A stretch of 46,556 nucleotides of DNA from Clostridia bacterium (lineage in GTDB: Bacteria > Bacillota > Clostridia > Oscillospirales > Acutalibacteraceae). Positions 6,673 to 14,634 of this stretch are shown piece after piece (the stretch's first letter is position 1; the number at the start of each line of letters is the position of its first letter). The notes below the pieces were generated by a model, which had not been told where the DNA came from, ran no database searches, and worked only from the letters and a program-made list of their open reading frames with translations. The stretch covers positions 1 to 46,556 of the forward strand of contig JAFQRF010000002.1 in the NCBI GenBank assembly GCA_017410195.1. The letters run 5' to 3'. A program made the position numbers and the translations under genes.

Positions 6673-9108
6673 ATGTATAGATTTACGGGCTTTACTCAGA
6701 AAGCCAATGATGCGCTCAACAGCGCAATAACATCGGCGGAAAATCTCGGTCATACCTACGTCGGCAGCGAGCATATTCTGCTCGGGCTGCTTGCGGAAAG
6801 CGGAGGCATGGCACACACCGCACTCACGGCAAAAAAGGTTACATTTAATGAAGTTGAATCCATTATAAAAAGCAGCATAGGCATCGGTTCGCCGACCGTA
6901 CTCTCGCCCAATGATTTTACTCCCAGGTCAAAGAATATCATTGACACGGCAATCCTGCAGGGCAGAAGCATGGGGCATTCATACATCGGAACGGAACACA
7001 TTCTGATGGGAATTATCCGTGAGGGCAGCGGAGCAGCAACGGAAATTCTCACCCGTCTCGGAGTTCAGCCTCAGGATTTGCTTGCCGACCTCACAAATGC
7101 ACTCGGCAGCAGCGGACAGCCGTCTGCCTCAAAGAAGGATTCTAAAGAAAAAACGGATACTCCCACTCTCAGCCAGTTCGGCAGAGATTTGACAGTTCTT
7201 GCAATGCAAGGCAGAATCGACCCCGTTATCGGCAGACAGAACGAGATTGAAAGAGTAATCCAGATTCTCAGCAGGAGAACAAAGAATAACCCCTGCCTCA
7301 TCGGTGAACCCGGTGTCGGCAAAACGGCAATCGCAGAAGGTCTTGCTTTAAAAATTGCAACGGGAGAAGTTCCCGAATTGCTTCGCAACAAAAAAATCGT
7401 TACGCTTGACCTTACGGGCATGGTCGCCGGAACGAAATACAGAGGCGACTTTGAGGAGAGAATCCGCAATGCCATTGAAGAGGTCAAAAAAGCTGGCGAT
7501 ATAATTCTTTTCATTGATGAGGTTCATACTCTCATCGGCGCAGGCTCAGCGGAGGGCGCTGTTGATGCGGCGAATATTCTCAAGCCTTCTCTTGCGAGAG
7601 GAGAGCTTCAGGTTATCGGTGCAACAACGCTTGAAGAATACCGAAAGCATATCGAAAAGGATGCCGCTCTCGAAAGAAGATTCCAGCCCGTCACGGTCGG
7701 TGAACCATCCGAAGAGGAAGCAATTGAAATTCTCAGAGGCATCCGTGATAAGTACGAGGCGCACCATAAGGTAAAAATCACCGACAACGCAATTGTTGCC
7801 GCAGTAAAGATGTCGTCAAGATATATCGGCGACAGATATCTGCCCGACAAGGCAATTGACCTTGTTGACGAGGCGGCATCGAGAGTAAGGCTCAAAGCGT
7901 TCACCGCTCCTCCCGACTTGAAAGCACTTGAAGCTAAGCTCAAATCGCTCAATGAGGAAATGGAATCCGCCGTTAATTCGCAGGATTTTGAAAGAGCGGC
8001 AGAAATCCGTGACGAGAAGAACAAGGTTGCCGCCGAGCTTGACAGCGAACGTCAGCTCTGGAAGGAAAAGAGCAACCGTTCAACGGGTGAAGTCGGCGAG
8101 CAGGAAATTGCCGCAATCGTTTCGCAGTGGACGGGAATCCCCGTTGTTCAGCTCACGCAGGAAGAAAGTCAGCGTCTTCTTCATATGGAGGAGGAGCTTC
8201 ACGGCAGAATAGTCGGTCAGGATGAAGCGGTCAGCGCAGTTGCAAGAGCTATCAGACGCGGCAGAGCAGGTCTTAAAGACCCGAAAAGACCCACGGGATC
8301 GTTCATTTTCCTCGGTCCGACCGGTGTTGGCAAAACCGAGCTTTGCAAGACACTTGCATCCTCAATGTTCGGCGATGAAAATGCAATGATAAGGCTTGAT
8401 ATGTCCGAATACATGGAAAAACACACGGTTTCAAGGCTTGTCGGCTCACCTCCGGGATATGTCGGCTACGAGGAAGGCGGTCAGCTCACTGAAAAAGTAC
8501 GCCGCAGACCTTATTCGGTAGTTCTTTTCGATGAAATTGAAAAAGCTCATCCCGATGTTTTTAACATGCTTCTCCAGATTCTTGAGGACGGAATTCTCAC
8601 CGACTCGCAGGGCAGAAGGGTCGATTTCAAAAACTGCATCATCATTATGACATCTAATGTCGGTGCAAAAATGATTGCACACAGCGGCGCAGGTACTCTC
8701 GGCTTTGCCCCGCAAAGCAGCGAAACAACAGACGAAAAGAAAATCCGTGAAGCAGTCATGGGAGAGCTGAAAAATGTTTTCAGACCCGAATTTCTCAACA
8801 GAGTTGACGATATCATTGTTTTTCATCAGCTCGGCAAGAATGATATCAACGAAATCGCAAAAAGAATGCTCTCAACCCTTTCAAAGAGAGTCAGAGAGCT
8901 TGGCATTGAGCTTGAATTTTCATCCGAGGCGGTTGAGGCAATCGGAAAGGCGGGATTCGACCCTGTTTACGGCGCACGTCCGCTCAGAAGAGCCATTCAA
9001 CAGCAGATTGAGGATAAGCTTTCCGAAGATATGCTTGAAGGCAAGCTGACACCAGGCAAAAACTATATATGCAGTTACGATAACGTATTTACATTTGAAG
9101 AGAAATAA
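6673..9108 (+). CDS. clpC: ATP-dependent Clp protease ATP-binding subunit ClpC
   Basis: 811 residues, full length. ClpC is the HSP100 unfoldase that feeds phosphoarginine-marked and McsA/McsB-delivered proteins to ClpP and also removes CtsR. Domain order: double Clp-N repeat (about 1-145) with FTQKANDALNSA and the second unit FTPRSKNIIDTA; a linker rich in charged residues; AAA-1 with Walker A GEPGVGKT at 211-218 and Walker B ILFIDEVHT; a middle UVR domain (about 425-455); AAA-2 with GPTGVGKTE at 548-556 and VVLFDEIEKAHPDVFN; and the C-terminal small domain with GARPLRRAIQQQIED. AGGGGGAT precedes the start. It ends the operon and is followed by a terminator. Confidence 0.96.
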   Translation: MYRFTGFTQKANDALNSAITSAENLGHTYVGSEHILLGLLAESGGMAHTALTAKKVTFNEVESIIKSSIGIGSPTVLSPNDFTPRSKNIIDTAILQGRSMGHSYIGTEHILMGIIREGSGAATEILTRLGVQPQDLLADLTNALGSSGQPSASKKDSKEKTDTPTLSQFGRDLTVLAMQGRIDPVIGRQNEIERVIQILSRRTKNNPCLIGEPGVGKTAIAEGLALKIATGEVPELLRNKKIVTLDLTGMVAGTKYRGDFEERIRNAIEEVKKAGDIILFIDEVHTLIGAGSAEGAVDAANILKPSLARGELQVIGATTLEEYRKHIEKDAALERRFQPVTVGEPSEEEAIEILRGIRDKYEAHHKVKITDNAIVAAVKMSSRYIGDRYLPDKAIDLVDEAASRVRLKAFTAPPDLKALEAKLKSLNEEMESAVNSQDFERAAEIRDEKNKVAAELDSERQLWKEKSNRSTGEVGEQEIAAIVSQWTGIPVVQLTQEESQRLLHMEEELHGRIVGQDEAVSAVARAIRRGRAGLKDPKRPTGSFIFLGPTGVGKTELCKTLASSMFGDENAMIRLDMSEYMEKHTVSRLVGSPPGYVGYEEGGQLTEKVRRRPYSVVLFDEIEKAHPDVFNMLLQILEDGILTDSQGRRVDFKNCIIIMTSNVGAKMIAHSGAGTLGFAPQSSETTDEKKIREAVMGELKNVFRPEFLNRVDDIIVFHQLGKNDINEIAKRMLSTLSKRVRELGIELEFSSEAVEAIGKAGFDPVYGARPLRRAIQQQIEDKLSEDMLEGKLTPGKNYICSYDNVFTFEEK

Positions 9109-9113
9109 AAGTA

Positions 9114-9148
9114 AGGTTGGCTTTGCGTTTGCAGAGCCAACCTCTTTT
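9114..9148 (+). terminator. Intrinsic terminator of the clpC operon
   Basis: A 13-position stem with one mismatch (9114-9126 with 9131-9143, GTTT loop) is followed by CTTTT. Confidence 0.8.
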
Positions 9149-9187
9149 GAATAATATGTAAATTATTATAAATTTAAAATATAACTA

Positions 9188-9216
9188 TTGTTTTTTTAAC
9201 AAAAATCTGTCATAAT
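9188..9216 (+). promoter_or_regulatory. Promoter of the 9253 gene and pth
   Basis: TTGTTT (9188-9193), a 17-bp spacer and CATAAT (9211-9216). It starts just beyond the clpC terminator. Confidence 0.5.
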
Positions 9217-9252
9217 GCAAGAGCAAACAAAATTTCACGGAGGATAAAAACT

Positions 9253-9840
9253 ATGAAAAAAGCCATAATCGCAATATTTGCAGTTATCATCGTTGCCGCA
9301 ATCGCAGTCGGCGGATATTTTATTTTTAATTCGGACGACAAAAATCCCGAAGAAATCACTCTCACCGCAATAAAGGACGATTTTGTTCTCAACGACAATC
9401 TTCTTGTTGCACTTGTCAGAAATCCCGACAGATATCAGGCTGCTCTTGCAAACGAATACGGAATGGGAGAGGCAAAGGCTGCAGAATTTTATCAGGCTCC
9501 CGAAAACTGGCTTGCTTTTGAGCAGATAATCGAAATTACCAACAACAGCGTTGAAAATATTACAATTTACGGTTTTGAGGTTGAAAACAACGGCAAAAAC
9601 GGTATTTATGTTAACACCAACATCGGTGGAGAACTCGGCATCTCTCCGAATGGCACAGGACCTGCTTCATTCAGCGTTCTTTTTGAGAACGGAGATCTTT
9701 CAACTGACGAAGCAAAAGCTCTCATCGATGAGCTGAACATCAATGTTGTTTATACAAAATCTCCCGCTGAATATGACGACGGCAGCGAAAGCATTGAAGA
9801 AACAAAAACCGCAGCCATCGAAAAATCAGACGTAATCTGA
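9253..9840 (+). CDS. Membrane-anchored extracytoplasmic protein of unknown function
   Basis: 195 residues; not recognised. An N-terminal hydrophobic segment (residues about 4-28, two lysines before it) acts as an uncleaved anchor or signal; there is no lipobox cysteine. The remainder is acidic and looks beta-rich, with an ITNNSVENITIYGFEVENNGK segment like Ig-type extracytoplasmic domains that describe interactions of a basal beta-sandwich. The start is preceded by GGAGG at the correct distance. Its stop is 15 bases before pth, so the two probably share a transcript, but no functional link is evident. It could be a surface stress or envelope protein; that is a guess from topology only. Confidence 0.6.
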   Translation: MKKAIIAIFAVIIVAAIAVGGYFIFNSDDKNPEEITLTAIKDDFVLNDNLLVALVRNPDRYQAALANEYGMGEAKAAEFYQAPENWLAFEQIIEITNNSVENITIYGFEVENNGKNGIYVNTNIGGELGISPNGTGPASFSVLFENGDLSTDEAKALIDELNINVVYTKSPAEYDDGSESIEETKTAAIEKSDVI

Positions 9841-9855
9841 GAAGGAAAATAATCA

Positions 9856-10461
9856 ATGAGTTTTTTCAAGCGTAACACAGCTCCTTCCGGTCCGCCCGAA
9901 TATCTCATTGTCGGACTCGGTAATCCCGGCAGACAGTATGAGCTGACCCGCCATAATGCAGGATTTCTTTTTGCAGACCTGCTTGCGGATAAAAACAACA
10001 CAAAAATAAACAAAATTCAATTCAAGTCGGTGACCGCCTCAATCGATGTTGGCGGTCACAAGTGTCTGCTTATGAAGCCTCAGACCTTTATGAACAACAG
10101 CGGTGAGGCGGTAAAAGCGGCGGCATCTTTCTATAAAATACCGCCCGAGAAAATAATCGTTGTTTTTGACGACATATCACTGCCTTGCGGCAGGCTCCGC
10201 ATCAGGCGCAAGGGCAGCGCAGGTGGCCACAACGGAATAAAAAGTATTATTTATCACATGAATTCCGATAATTTTCCGAGAGTCAAGCTCGGAGTCGGCG
10301 AAAAGCCGCACCCCGATTATGACCTTGCGGACTGGGTTCTCTCCAATTTCAAAAAAGACGAAATCCCTTCCCTGCGCGAAGCTGCCGAAAAGGCGTGCGA
10401 TGCCGTTGAGCTTATCGTAAAAGGCGATACCGATAAAGCAATGAGCAGCTTCAACAGCTGA
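9856..10461 (+). CDS. pth: Peptidyl-tRNA hydrolase
   Basis: 201 residues. Pth recycles tRNA by hydrolysing peptidyl-tRNAs dropped from the ribosome. The catalytic set is visible: LIVGLGNPG with Asn23, the TRHNAGF segment with catalytic His33, MKPQTFMNNSG with the substrate-binding Asn near 84, and VVFDDISLP with the Asp near 107. GSAGGHNGIKSI is also present. The protein carries about 15 extra residues before the usual start (family members begin just before LIVGLGNPG). The ATG at 9856 has AAGGAAAAT upstream, and no later start codon is available before the motif, so the extension is probably real. Confidence 0.95.
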   Translation: MSFFKRNTAPSGPPEYLIVGLGNPGRQYELTRHNAGFLFADLLADKNNTKINKIQFKSVTASIDVGGHKCLLMKPQTFMNNSGEAVKAAASFYKIPPEKIIVVFDDISLPCGRLRIRRKGSAGGHNGIKSIIYHMNSDNFPRVKLGVGEKPHPDYDLADWVLSNFKKDEIPSLREAAEKACDAVELIVKGDTDKAMSSFNS

Positions 10462-10647
10462 TCATTTTACCATACCGCTGAGAACGTCTTCCATGCTCTT
10501 CATGCATTTGATTGCGTTCTTTCTGCATGCTCTTTTGCTGCTCTTTGTCATCATTTTTGAGCCGGCAACAGCCGCCATTGTTCCGACGGCAAGTCCGATA
10601 CCCATGCCCTTGGCTATCGCCATATTTTTTGAAGATGAAAGCATCAT
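10462..10647 (-). CDS. Small glycine-zipper-like protein of unknown function
   Basis: 62 residues. A short hydrophobic GMGIGLAVGTMAAVAGS stretch (about 14-30) with small residues at regular spacing suggests a membrane-associating glycine-zipper helix; the second half is strongly basic and contains two cysteines (RACRKNAIKCMKS). I know no function. ATG 10645-10647 is chosen because GGAGG lies 9 bases upstream; an in-frame start at 10716 would add an improbable extension crossing that site. It converges on pth, whose stop is 1 base beyond its own, and diverges from trmL. Similar small proteins occur beside housekeeping genes in many Clostridia (inference from memory). Confidence 0.6.
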   Translation of the reverse strand: MMLSSSKNMAIAKGMGIGLAVGTMAAVAGSKMMTKSSKRACRKNAIKCMKSMEDVLSGMVK

Positions 10648-10684
10648 TTTTATTTCCCTCCAATCAAATATTTTCACAAATATT

Positions 10685-10713
10685 TTGTCCAAACAAGGGA
10701 ATAAAAATAATGT
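10685..10713 (+). promoter_or_regulatory. Possible promoter of trmL
   Basis: TTGTCC (10685-10690), a 17-bp spacer and TAATGT (10708-10713), about 25 bases before the trmL start. A modest match. Confidence 0.35.
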
Positions 10714-10738
10714 CAAAAATTTTTAAGGAAGTTATATA

Positions 10739-11257
10739 ATGTCAGTTCTTAATATTGTTCTGGTTGAGCCTCAGATTCCCCAGAACACGGGCAACATTGC
10801 AAGAACCTGCGCTGCAACCGGAGCAAGGCTTCATCTTGTTGAGCCTATGGGCTTCAAGGTTGATAATGCAAAACTCAAAAGGGCGGGTCTTGATTATTGG
10901 CATCTGCTCGATATTACATATTATGCCAACCTTGATGAGTTCTTTGAGAAAAATAAGGAAGGCAAATTTTTTTATTTTTCAACCAAGGCAACAAAGATTT
11001 ATTCCGAGGTTGAATATCCCGACAACTGCTATCTTGTTTTCGGCAAGGAAACCGCAGGGCTTCCCGAGGAATTGTTATTTAAAAACAAAGAAAGCTGTGT
11101 ACGTCTGCCAATGATAAACGACAGCTCCGCAAGAAGCCTTAATCTTTCAAACTCAGTTGCAATCGGCGCATATGAAGTACTCAGACAGTGGAATTTTCCG
11201 GAGCTTTTAACACAAGGAAAGCTCACGAAATTCGACTGGGCTGAACAGGAGGGATAA
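10739..11257 (+). CDS. trmL: tRNA (cytidine/uridine-2'-O-)-methyltransferase TrmL
   Basis: 172 residues, the length of the small single-domain SPOUT methyltransferases (TrmL/CspR) that 2'-O-methylate the wobble nucleotide 34 of leucine tRNAs using S-adenosylmethionine. Family motifs: VLVEPQIPQNTGNIARTCAATG at the N terminus (motif 1), LVFGKETAGLPEELL (motif 2), and RLPMINDSSARSLNLSNSVAIGAYE (motif 3), which form the trefoil-knot cofactor site. AAGGAAG precedes ATG 10739. Its stop is 2 bases before the start of the ceramidase-like gene, so the two are co-transcribed. Confidence 0.9.
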   Translation: MSVLNIVLVEPQIPQNTGNIARTCAATGARLHLVEPMGFKVDNAKLKRAGLDYWHLLDITYYANLDEFFEKNKEGKFFYFSTKATKIYSEVEYPDNCYLVFGKETAGLPEELLFKNKESCVRLPMINDSSARSLNLSNSVAIGAYEVLRQWNFPELLTQGKLTKFDWAEQEG

Positions 11258-11259
11258 AA

Positions 11260-12732
11260 ATGAAACCCGTCAGCATGCTTTATAAAACAATCAATGCGTT
11301 TTTCACCGCACAGTCAAGACACCTGACCAAAAAGAAAACCGCTGTGCCTATTGCCGATGCGGAATTCATCTGCCCGCCGAGGGCAAAGGGGACAACCTTC
11401 TCTCTCGGCTATTCGAAAGAAAAGATTCTTCCCGACGATATTGATAAAAAGAAATATTACATAGCAGGCTACGGAGAAAACAAGCCTGCAAAGGGCGTTC
11501 TTGATGCGCCGCAAACCCATGCCGTATGGCTCGATGACCTCTCGGGCAAGGGCGGAATAGTCCTCATTTCGATTGATAATGTCGGCATGCTCAACAGCGA
11601 CGTCAACATGCTCCGTGCAAAGCTTCATGACTTTGCAATGCTCAGCGGCTGCAGAAGCATTAACATCGTCAGCACCCATTCCCACGCAGGAATTGACACA
11701 ATGGGAATCTGGGGTCCGCTTCCCATCAGCGGAAAAGACCCGAAATATATGGAGCTTGTGTTCTCACAGACGGTAAAAGCCGTTAAGGATGCATACGCAA
11801 GCCGAAAAAACGGCAAGCTTTATCTCGGCAGGGTTGACGTTCCCGATATGCAGGAGGATATCAGAACTCCGATTGTTTATTCAAAAACTCTTACCCGTCT
11901 CAGATTCGTTCCCGACGACGGTTCCAAGCAGACCTACATCATAAACTTTGCATCGCATTCCGAATCACTTCAGGGCTGCAACGAGCTTGTAAGCGCGGAT
12001 TTTCCCTGCTATCTGAGAGAAAAGATTCTTGAAGAAACGGGTGCGGAAACACTCTACTGCGTAGGCGCAATCGGCGGCATGATAAGCATGGATATCCCCG
12101 ACGAGCAGGAAATCCGAAAAAACGGAAGTGATTTTTCTCAGTCCACAAAAAGAATCGGCCATCAGCTTGCGGACTACGCTCTTTCAATCAAGGAAGAAGA
12201 CGAAACGCTCCTCAATGCCAAAATAGGCTGCATAACTCAGCAGGTTTATTTCAAAGCGGAAAACACAATTCTTCTTGTTGCTGCAAAAGCGGGAATTCTT
12301 GAAGCGACGGAATACAGAATGCCCGACAAATCAGGGTTTGCAATGAAATCCGAAATCAGCTATTTTGAGATAGACAGCCTTAAAATTCTCATGCTTCCGT
12401 GCGAAATCTTTCCTGAGCTTGTTTACGGAGGCTATCTCTCAGCAGAAGAATCCGCAACCGGCAAGGGCGGCGAAATCAATCCCCTCCCCCTTCGTGAGAT
12501 TGTCGGCGATGATGTTATGATAATCGGTCTTGCCAATGACGAACTCGGCTATGTTCTTCCGCCGAACGATTATCTTCTCAACGAAGAAGCTCCATATTTT
12601 GAAAACGGGCGTGACCGCCATGACCGCCGTCATTATGAAGAAACAAACTCTCTCGGTCCCGAAACCGCATCCAAAATTGCGGAAACGGTTACTAAAATTA
12701 TTTCAACAGTTGAAAAATCAAAAAACATATGA
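11260..12732 (+). CDS. Neutral/alkaline ceramidase-like hydrolase, cytosolic
   Basis: 490 residues, similar to the catalytic domain of neutral/alkaline non-lysosomal ceramidases, zinc amidases that split ceramide into sphingosine and fatty acid. The zinc-ligand signatures are recognisable: STHSHAG with His140 and His142, and an FASHSES histidine at about 233; further conserved elements include GYGENKPAKGVLDA and VGAIGGMIS. Unlike the known secreted bacterial enzymes it has no signal peptide, and the C-terminal Ig-like domain of those enzymes is absent or much reduced. The real substrate may be another N-acyl compound. CAGGAGGG precedes the start; it lies 2 bases after trmL and its 3' end contains the promoter of the next gene. 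Confidence 0.75.
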   Translation: MKPVSMLYKTINAFFTAQSRHLTKKKTAVPIADAEFICPPRAKGTTFSLGYSKEKILPDDIDKKKYYIAGYGENKPAKGVLDAPQTHAVWLDDLSGKGGIVLISIDNVGMLNSDVNMLRAKLHDFAMLSGCRSINIVSTHSHAGIDTMGIWGPLPISGKDPKYMELVFSQTVKAVKDAYASRKNGKLYLGRVDVPDMQEDIRTPIVYSKTLTRLRFVPDDGSKQTYIINFASHSESLQGCNELVSADFPCYLREKILEETGAETLYCVGAIGGMISMDIPDEQEIRKNGSDFSQSTKRIGHQLADYALSIKEEDETLLNAKIGCITQQVYFKAENTILLVAAKAGILEATEYRMPDKSGFAMKSEISYFEIDSLKILMLPCEIFPELVYGGYLSAEESATGKGGEINPLPLREIVGDDVMIIGLANDELGYVLPPNDYLLNEEAPYFENGRDRHDRRHYEETNSLGPETASKIAETVTKIISTVEKSKNI

Positions 12733-12738
12733 TATTAT
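12710..12738 (+). promoter_or_regulatory. Promoter of the 12772 lipoprotein gene
   Basis: TTGAAA (12710-12715), a 17-bp spacer and TATTAT (12733-12738). The -35 lies inside the end of the preceding gene, which gives the lipoprotein its own transcript. Confidence 0.6.
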
Positions 12739-12771
12739 ATAGTGTATAACACAAAGAAAGGACTTGACCTT

Positions 12772-13299
12772 ATGAAATCAACACTTTGTTTATTCCTTGT
12801 TCTCGTAACAGTAACCCTTTGCTTCTTCGGATGCTCAAACATTCCCGACGAACCCGCAACAACCGAAACCATGGTTCAGTCATACGTTAACCCTTACGGT
12901 GCAACTGCAGCTCCTCCCGTTAACATCGACCCCACCGAGGGCGGCACAACAATCCCCGTTCAATACGTTGAAACAACAAACAATGTCGAATTCGTTCTCA
13001 GCAGCTACTACGTATATAAAAATTCAGTTGCTAAAATTACCGATGTGCAGCTTGAGGATGACGGTTTTTCACTCAACGCAGACGGCTTTGCAGATGTCGA
13101 AATGATTGCAATCGGTTCCAAAAGAGAAGGCATGAAAATCGGCTATACTGCATATGATGCAGAAGGCAATGTCGTAAGAAAGAATCACATTCTTGCATCT
13201 CTTGACGGAGTCAAGGAAGGAGAACTCTGCGAAGACAGACGCTTTGAGGTTCCCAGAGAAACAGTTAAAATTGTATTCCACAACTACGTTGAAGCATAA
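12772..13299 (+). CDS. Putative lipoprotein of unknown function
   Basis: 175 residues. A hydrophobic signal ends in a lipobox-like FFGC with the lipid-modifiable cysteine at residue 21. It is followed by a T/P/E-rich flexible linker (about 25-60) and a compact domain that looks beta-rich (VEFVLSSYYVYKNSVAKITDV, KIGYTAYDAEGNVV, VKIVFHNYVEA). No catalytic motif is seen. ATG 12772 is favoured because AAAGGAC lies upstream and the signal peptide starts there; a GTG at 12742 would add a charged leader. The protein should sit on the outer face of the cell membrane. A terminator follows at 13311. Confidence 0.7.
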   Translation: MKSTLCLFLVLVTVTLCFFGCSNIPDEPATTETMVQSYVNPYGATAAPPVNIDPTEGGTTIPVQYVETTNNVEFVLSSYYVYKNSVAKITDVQLEDDGFSLNADGFADVEMIAIGSKREGMKIGYTAYDAEGNVVRKNHILASLDGVKEGELCEDRRFEVPRETVKIVFHNYVEA

Positions 13300-13310
13300 G
13301 TAAAAAACGC

Positions 13311-13349
13311 AACCGCTGTCTCACAAATGTGAAACAGCGGTTATTTTTT
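13311..13349 (+). terminator. Intrinsic terminator of the lipoprotein gene
   Basis: A 9-bp stem AACCGCTGT/ACAGCGGTT (13311-13319 with 13334-13342), with an inner TCAC/GTGA extension, is followed by ATTTTTTATTT. It sits directly before the stop of the converging gene at 13348. Confidence 0.85.
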
Positions 13350-14613
13350 ATTTGAATGCCTTCGGGCTGTAAAGCTCTGTTTTGAACTGCGGTCCCGTAG
13401 GTCCCCCGTTAAAGAAGGGCGGTACCCATGATTCATTTCCCCAGTAATGCACGGCAAGTCCGTCGGGGTCGGTCACATCGTAGCTGAAGCAATCTGCCCA
13501 TTCCGAGCCTGCAAGCGCTCTGCTGCCTGCATCGCCATAGTCCTCCGCATCCTCGGGTATGGCAATGTGTTCAAAGGTTTCAAGCTTTCCTTCTTCCCAC
13601 AAATCCCAGGGTTCGCCCTTGCTGCACGAGTCAACAAGTCTGAATATCGGACCGAGGTCGAGATATGCATGGTCACCGACATGGGGATACATTCCGTGAG
13701 AGCCTGCGGCACAGTAAATCTGGCAGTGAACGTCATCGTACATTTCAAGGTCTTCCCACGATTCTATCATTGCAAAGGTATGTGCCGGGAATGCCGCCTT
13801 GACGGGTCGCATATATTCCCTGCCGTCCTTTTCGTATGTTATGAAACGGATGGTAAAATGCTCCCAGTCACCTGCATGCGCACCTGCCATGCACCCGATA
13901 AGCCAGATATATTTACCGCTGTCAAACGGGCAATACTGAAAATATGTAATATCAACATATCCGCCTTCTTTTTCAATCCAGAAGGCGTAAGCCTCGGAAT
14001 TCTCATGGTCACCGTAAAAAAGGTCGATAATCTGCCACGGATGATCCATCTTATCCTTCATGACGAGTCTGTACGCACCGTTATCGTCGGCTACTCTGTC
14101 AAAATTCTCATATACAAAATCCATCGATGCCGCTCCGTAGACCTCGCCCTCCGCCATAAAAATTCTCGGAGCATAATCAATCATTATTTTGTTTTTCTGT
14201 GCATCGTCAACATCTGTTATGTCGATTTCTTCGCTCTCAATAATACCTATCTTCATGCTCTTGATGCCTTTGATAAAGGTCAGACCGACACCGAAATCAA
14301 AGCGGAGATATGCACTCTGGCTTTGGTTGAGAATGTATTCCGTTCCTTTAAAATTTTCTTCACTGTAAGCAAAAACGGTATATTCCTCCGGAATCAGAAT
14401 GCTCTTTGAACGGAAATCAACCTCGGGATATTCGCCGATGCCGAAATCCTTGATTTCGCCCTCATAATCCTTTTTGGAACAAAGGCTGACAGTTTTATCG
14501 CTCTGCTGCTGAAGCGCCGTGTCGAAGCTGAGCGCCGATGCACCAATGCAAAAAACCGTAACTGCACACATAAAAACGGTAAATGCCGATAAAATCTTCA
14601 ACAACTTATTCAT
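13348..14613 (-). CDS. Secreted Vps62-like protein with a crystallin-type domain
   Basis: 421 residues with an N-terminal signal peptide (hydrophobic residues about 8-27, ending ASA). Residues about 75-125 look like a beta/gamma-crystallin Greek-key unit: YTVFAYSEENFKG, then a conserved tail IKSMKIG. From about 150 to the end it resembles the Vps62/DUF946 family: a histidine-rich AGAHAGDWEHFTIRF, then AAGSHGMYPHVGDHAYLDLG, FEHIAIPEDAEDYGD and a WVPPFFNGGPTGP ending. The DWEH and SHGMYPH groups suggest a metal or active site similar in style to necrosis-inducing NPP1 proteins (HDWE), but the biochemical role is unknown. CAGGAGA precedes ATG 14613. It is 21 bases downstream of argH on the same strand, so it may be co-transcribed with argGH without any obvious link to arginine synthesis. 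Confidence 0.65.
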   Translation of the reverse strand: MNKLLKILSAFTVFMCAVTVFCIGASALSFDTALQQQSDKTVSLCSKKDYEGEIKDFGIGEYPEVDFRSKSILIPEEYTVFAYSEENFKGTEYILNQSQSAYLRFDFGVGLTFIKGIKSMKIGIIESEEIDITDVDDAQKNKIMIDYAPRIFMAEGEVYGAASMDFVYENFDRVADDNGAYRLVMKDKMDHPWQIIDLFYGDHENSEAYAFWIEKEGGYVDITYFQYCPFDSGKYIWLIGCMAGAHAGDWEHFTIRFITYEKDGREYMRPVKAAFPAHTFAMIESWEDLEMYDDVHCQIYCAAGSHGMYPHVGDHAYLDLGPIFRLVDSCSKGEPWDLWEEGKLETFEHIAIPEDAEDYGDAGSRALAGSEWADCFSYDVTDPDGLAVHYWGNESWVPPFFNGGPTGPQFKTELYSPKAFK

Positions 14614-14634
14614 TTTTTATTCTCCTGTTTATTT

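Noticed and set aside
6169-6816. Minus-strand open frame of 215 codons across mcsB and clpC
   Set aside because: Covers two well-conserved genes in the other strand and has no initiation signal.
13447-14409. Long plus-strand open frame of 320 codons
   Set aside because: It is antisense to the secreted Vps62-like gene, has no ribosome binding site or recognisable domain, and the minus-strand gene has a signal peptide and family motifs.
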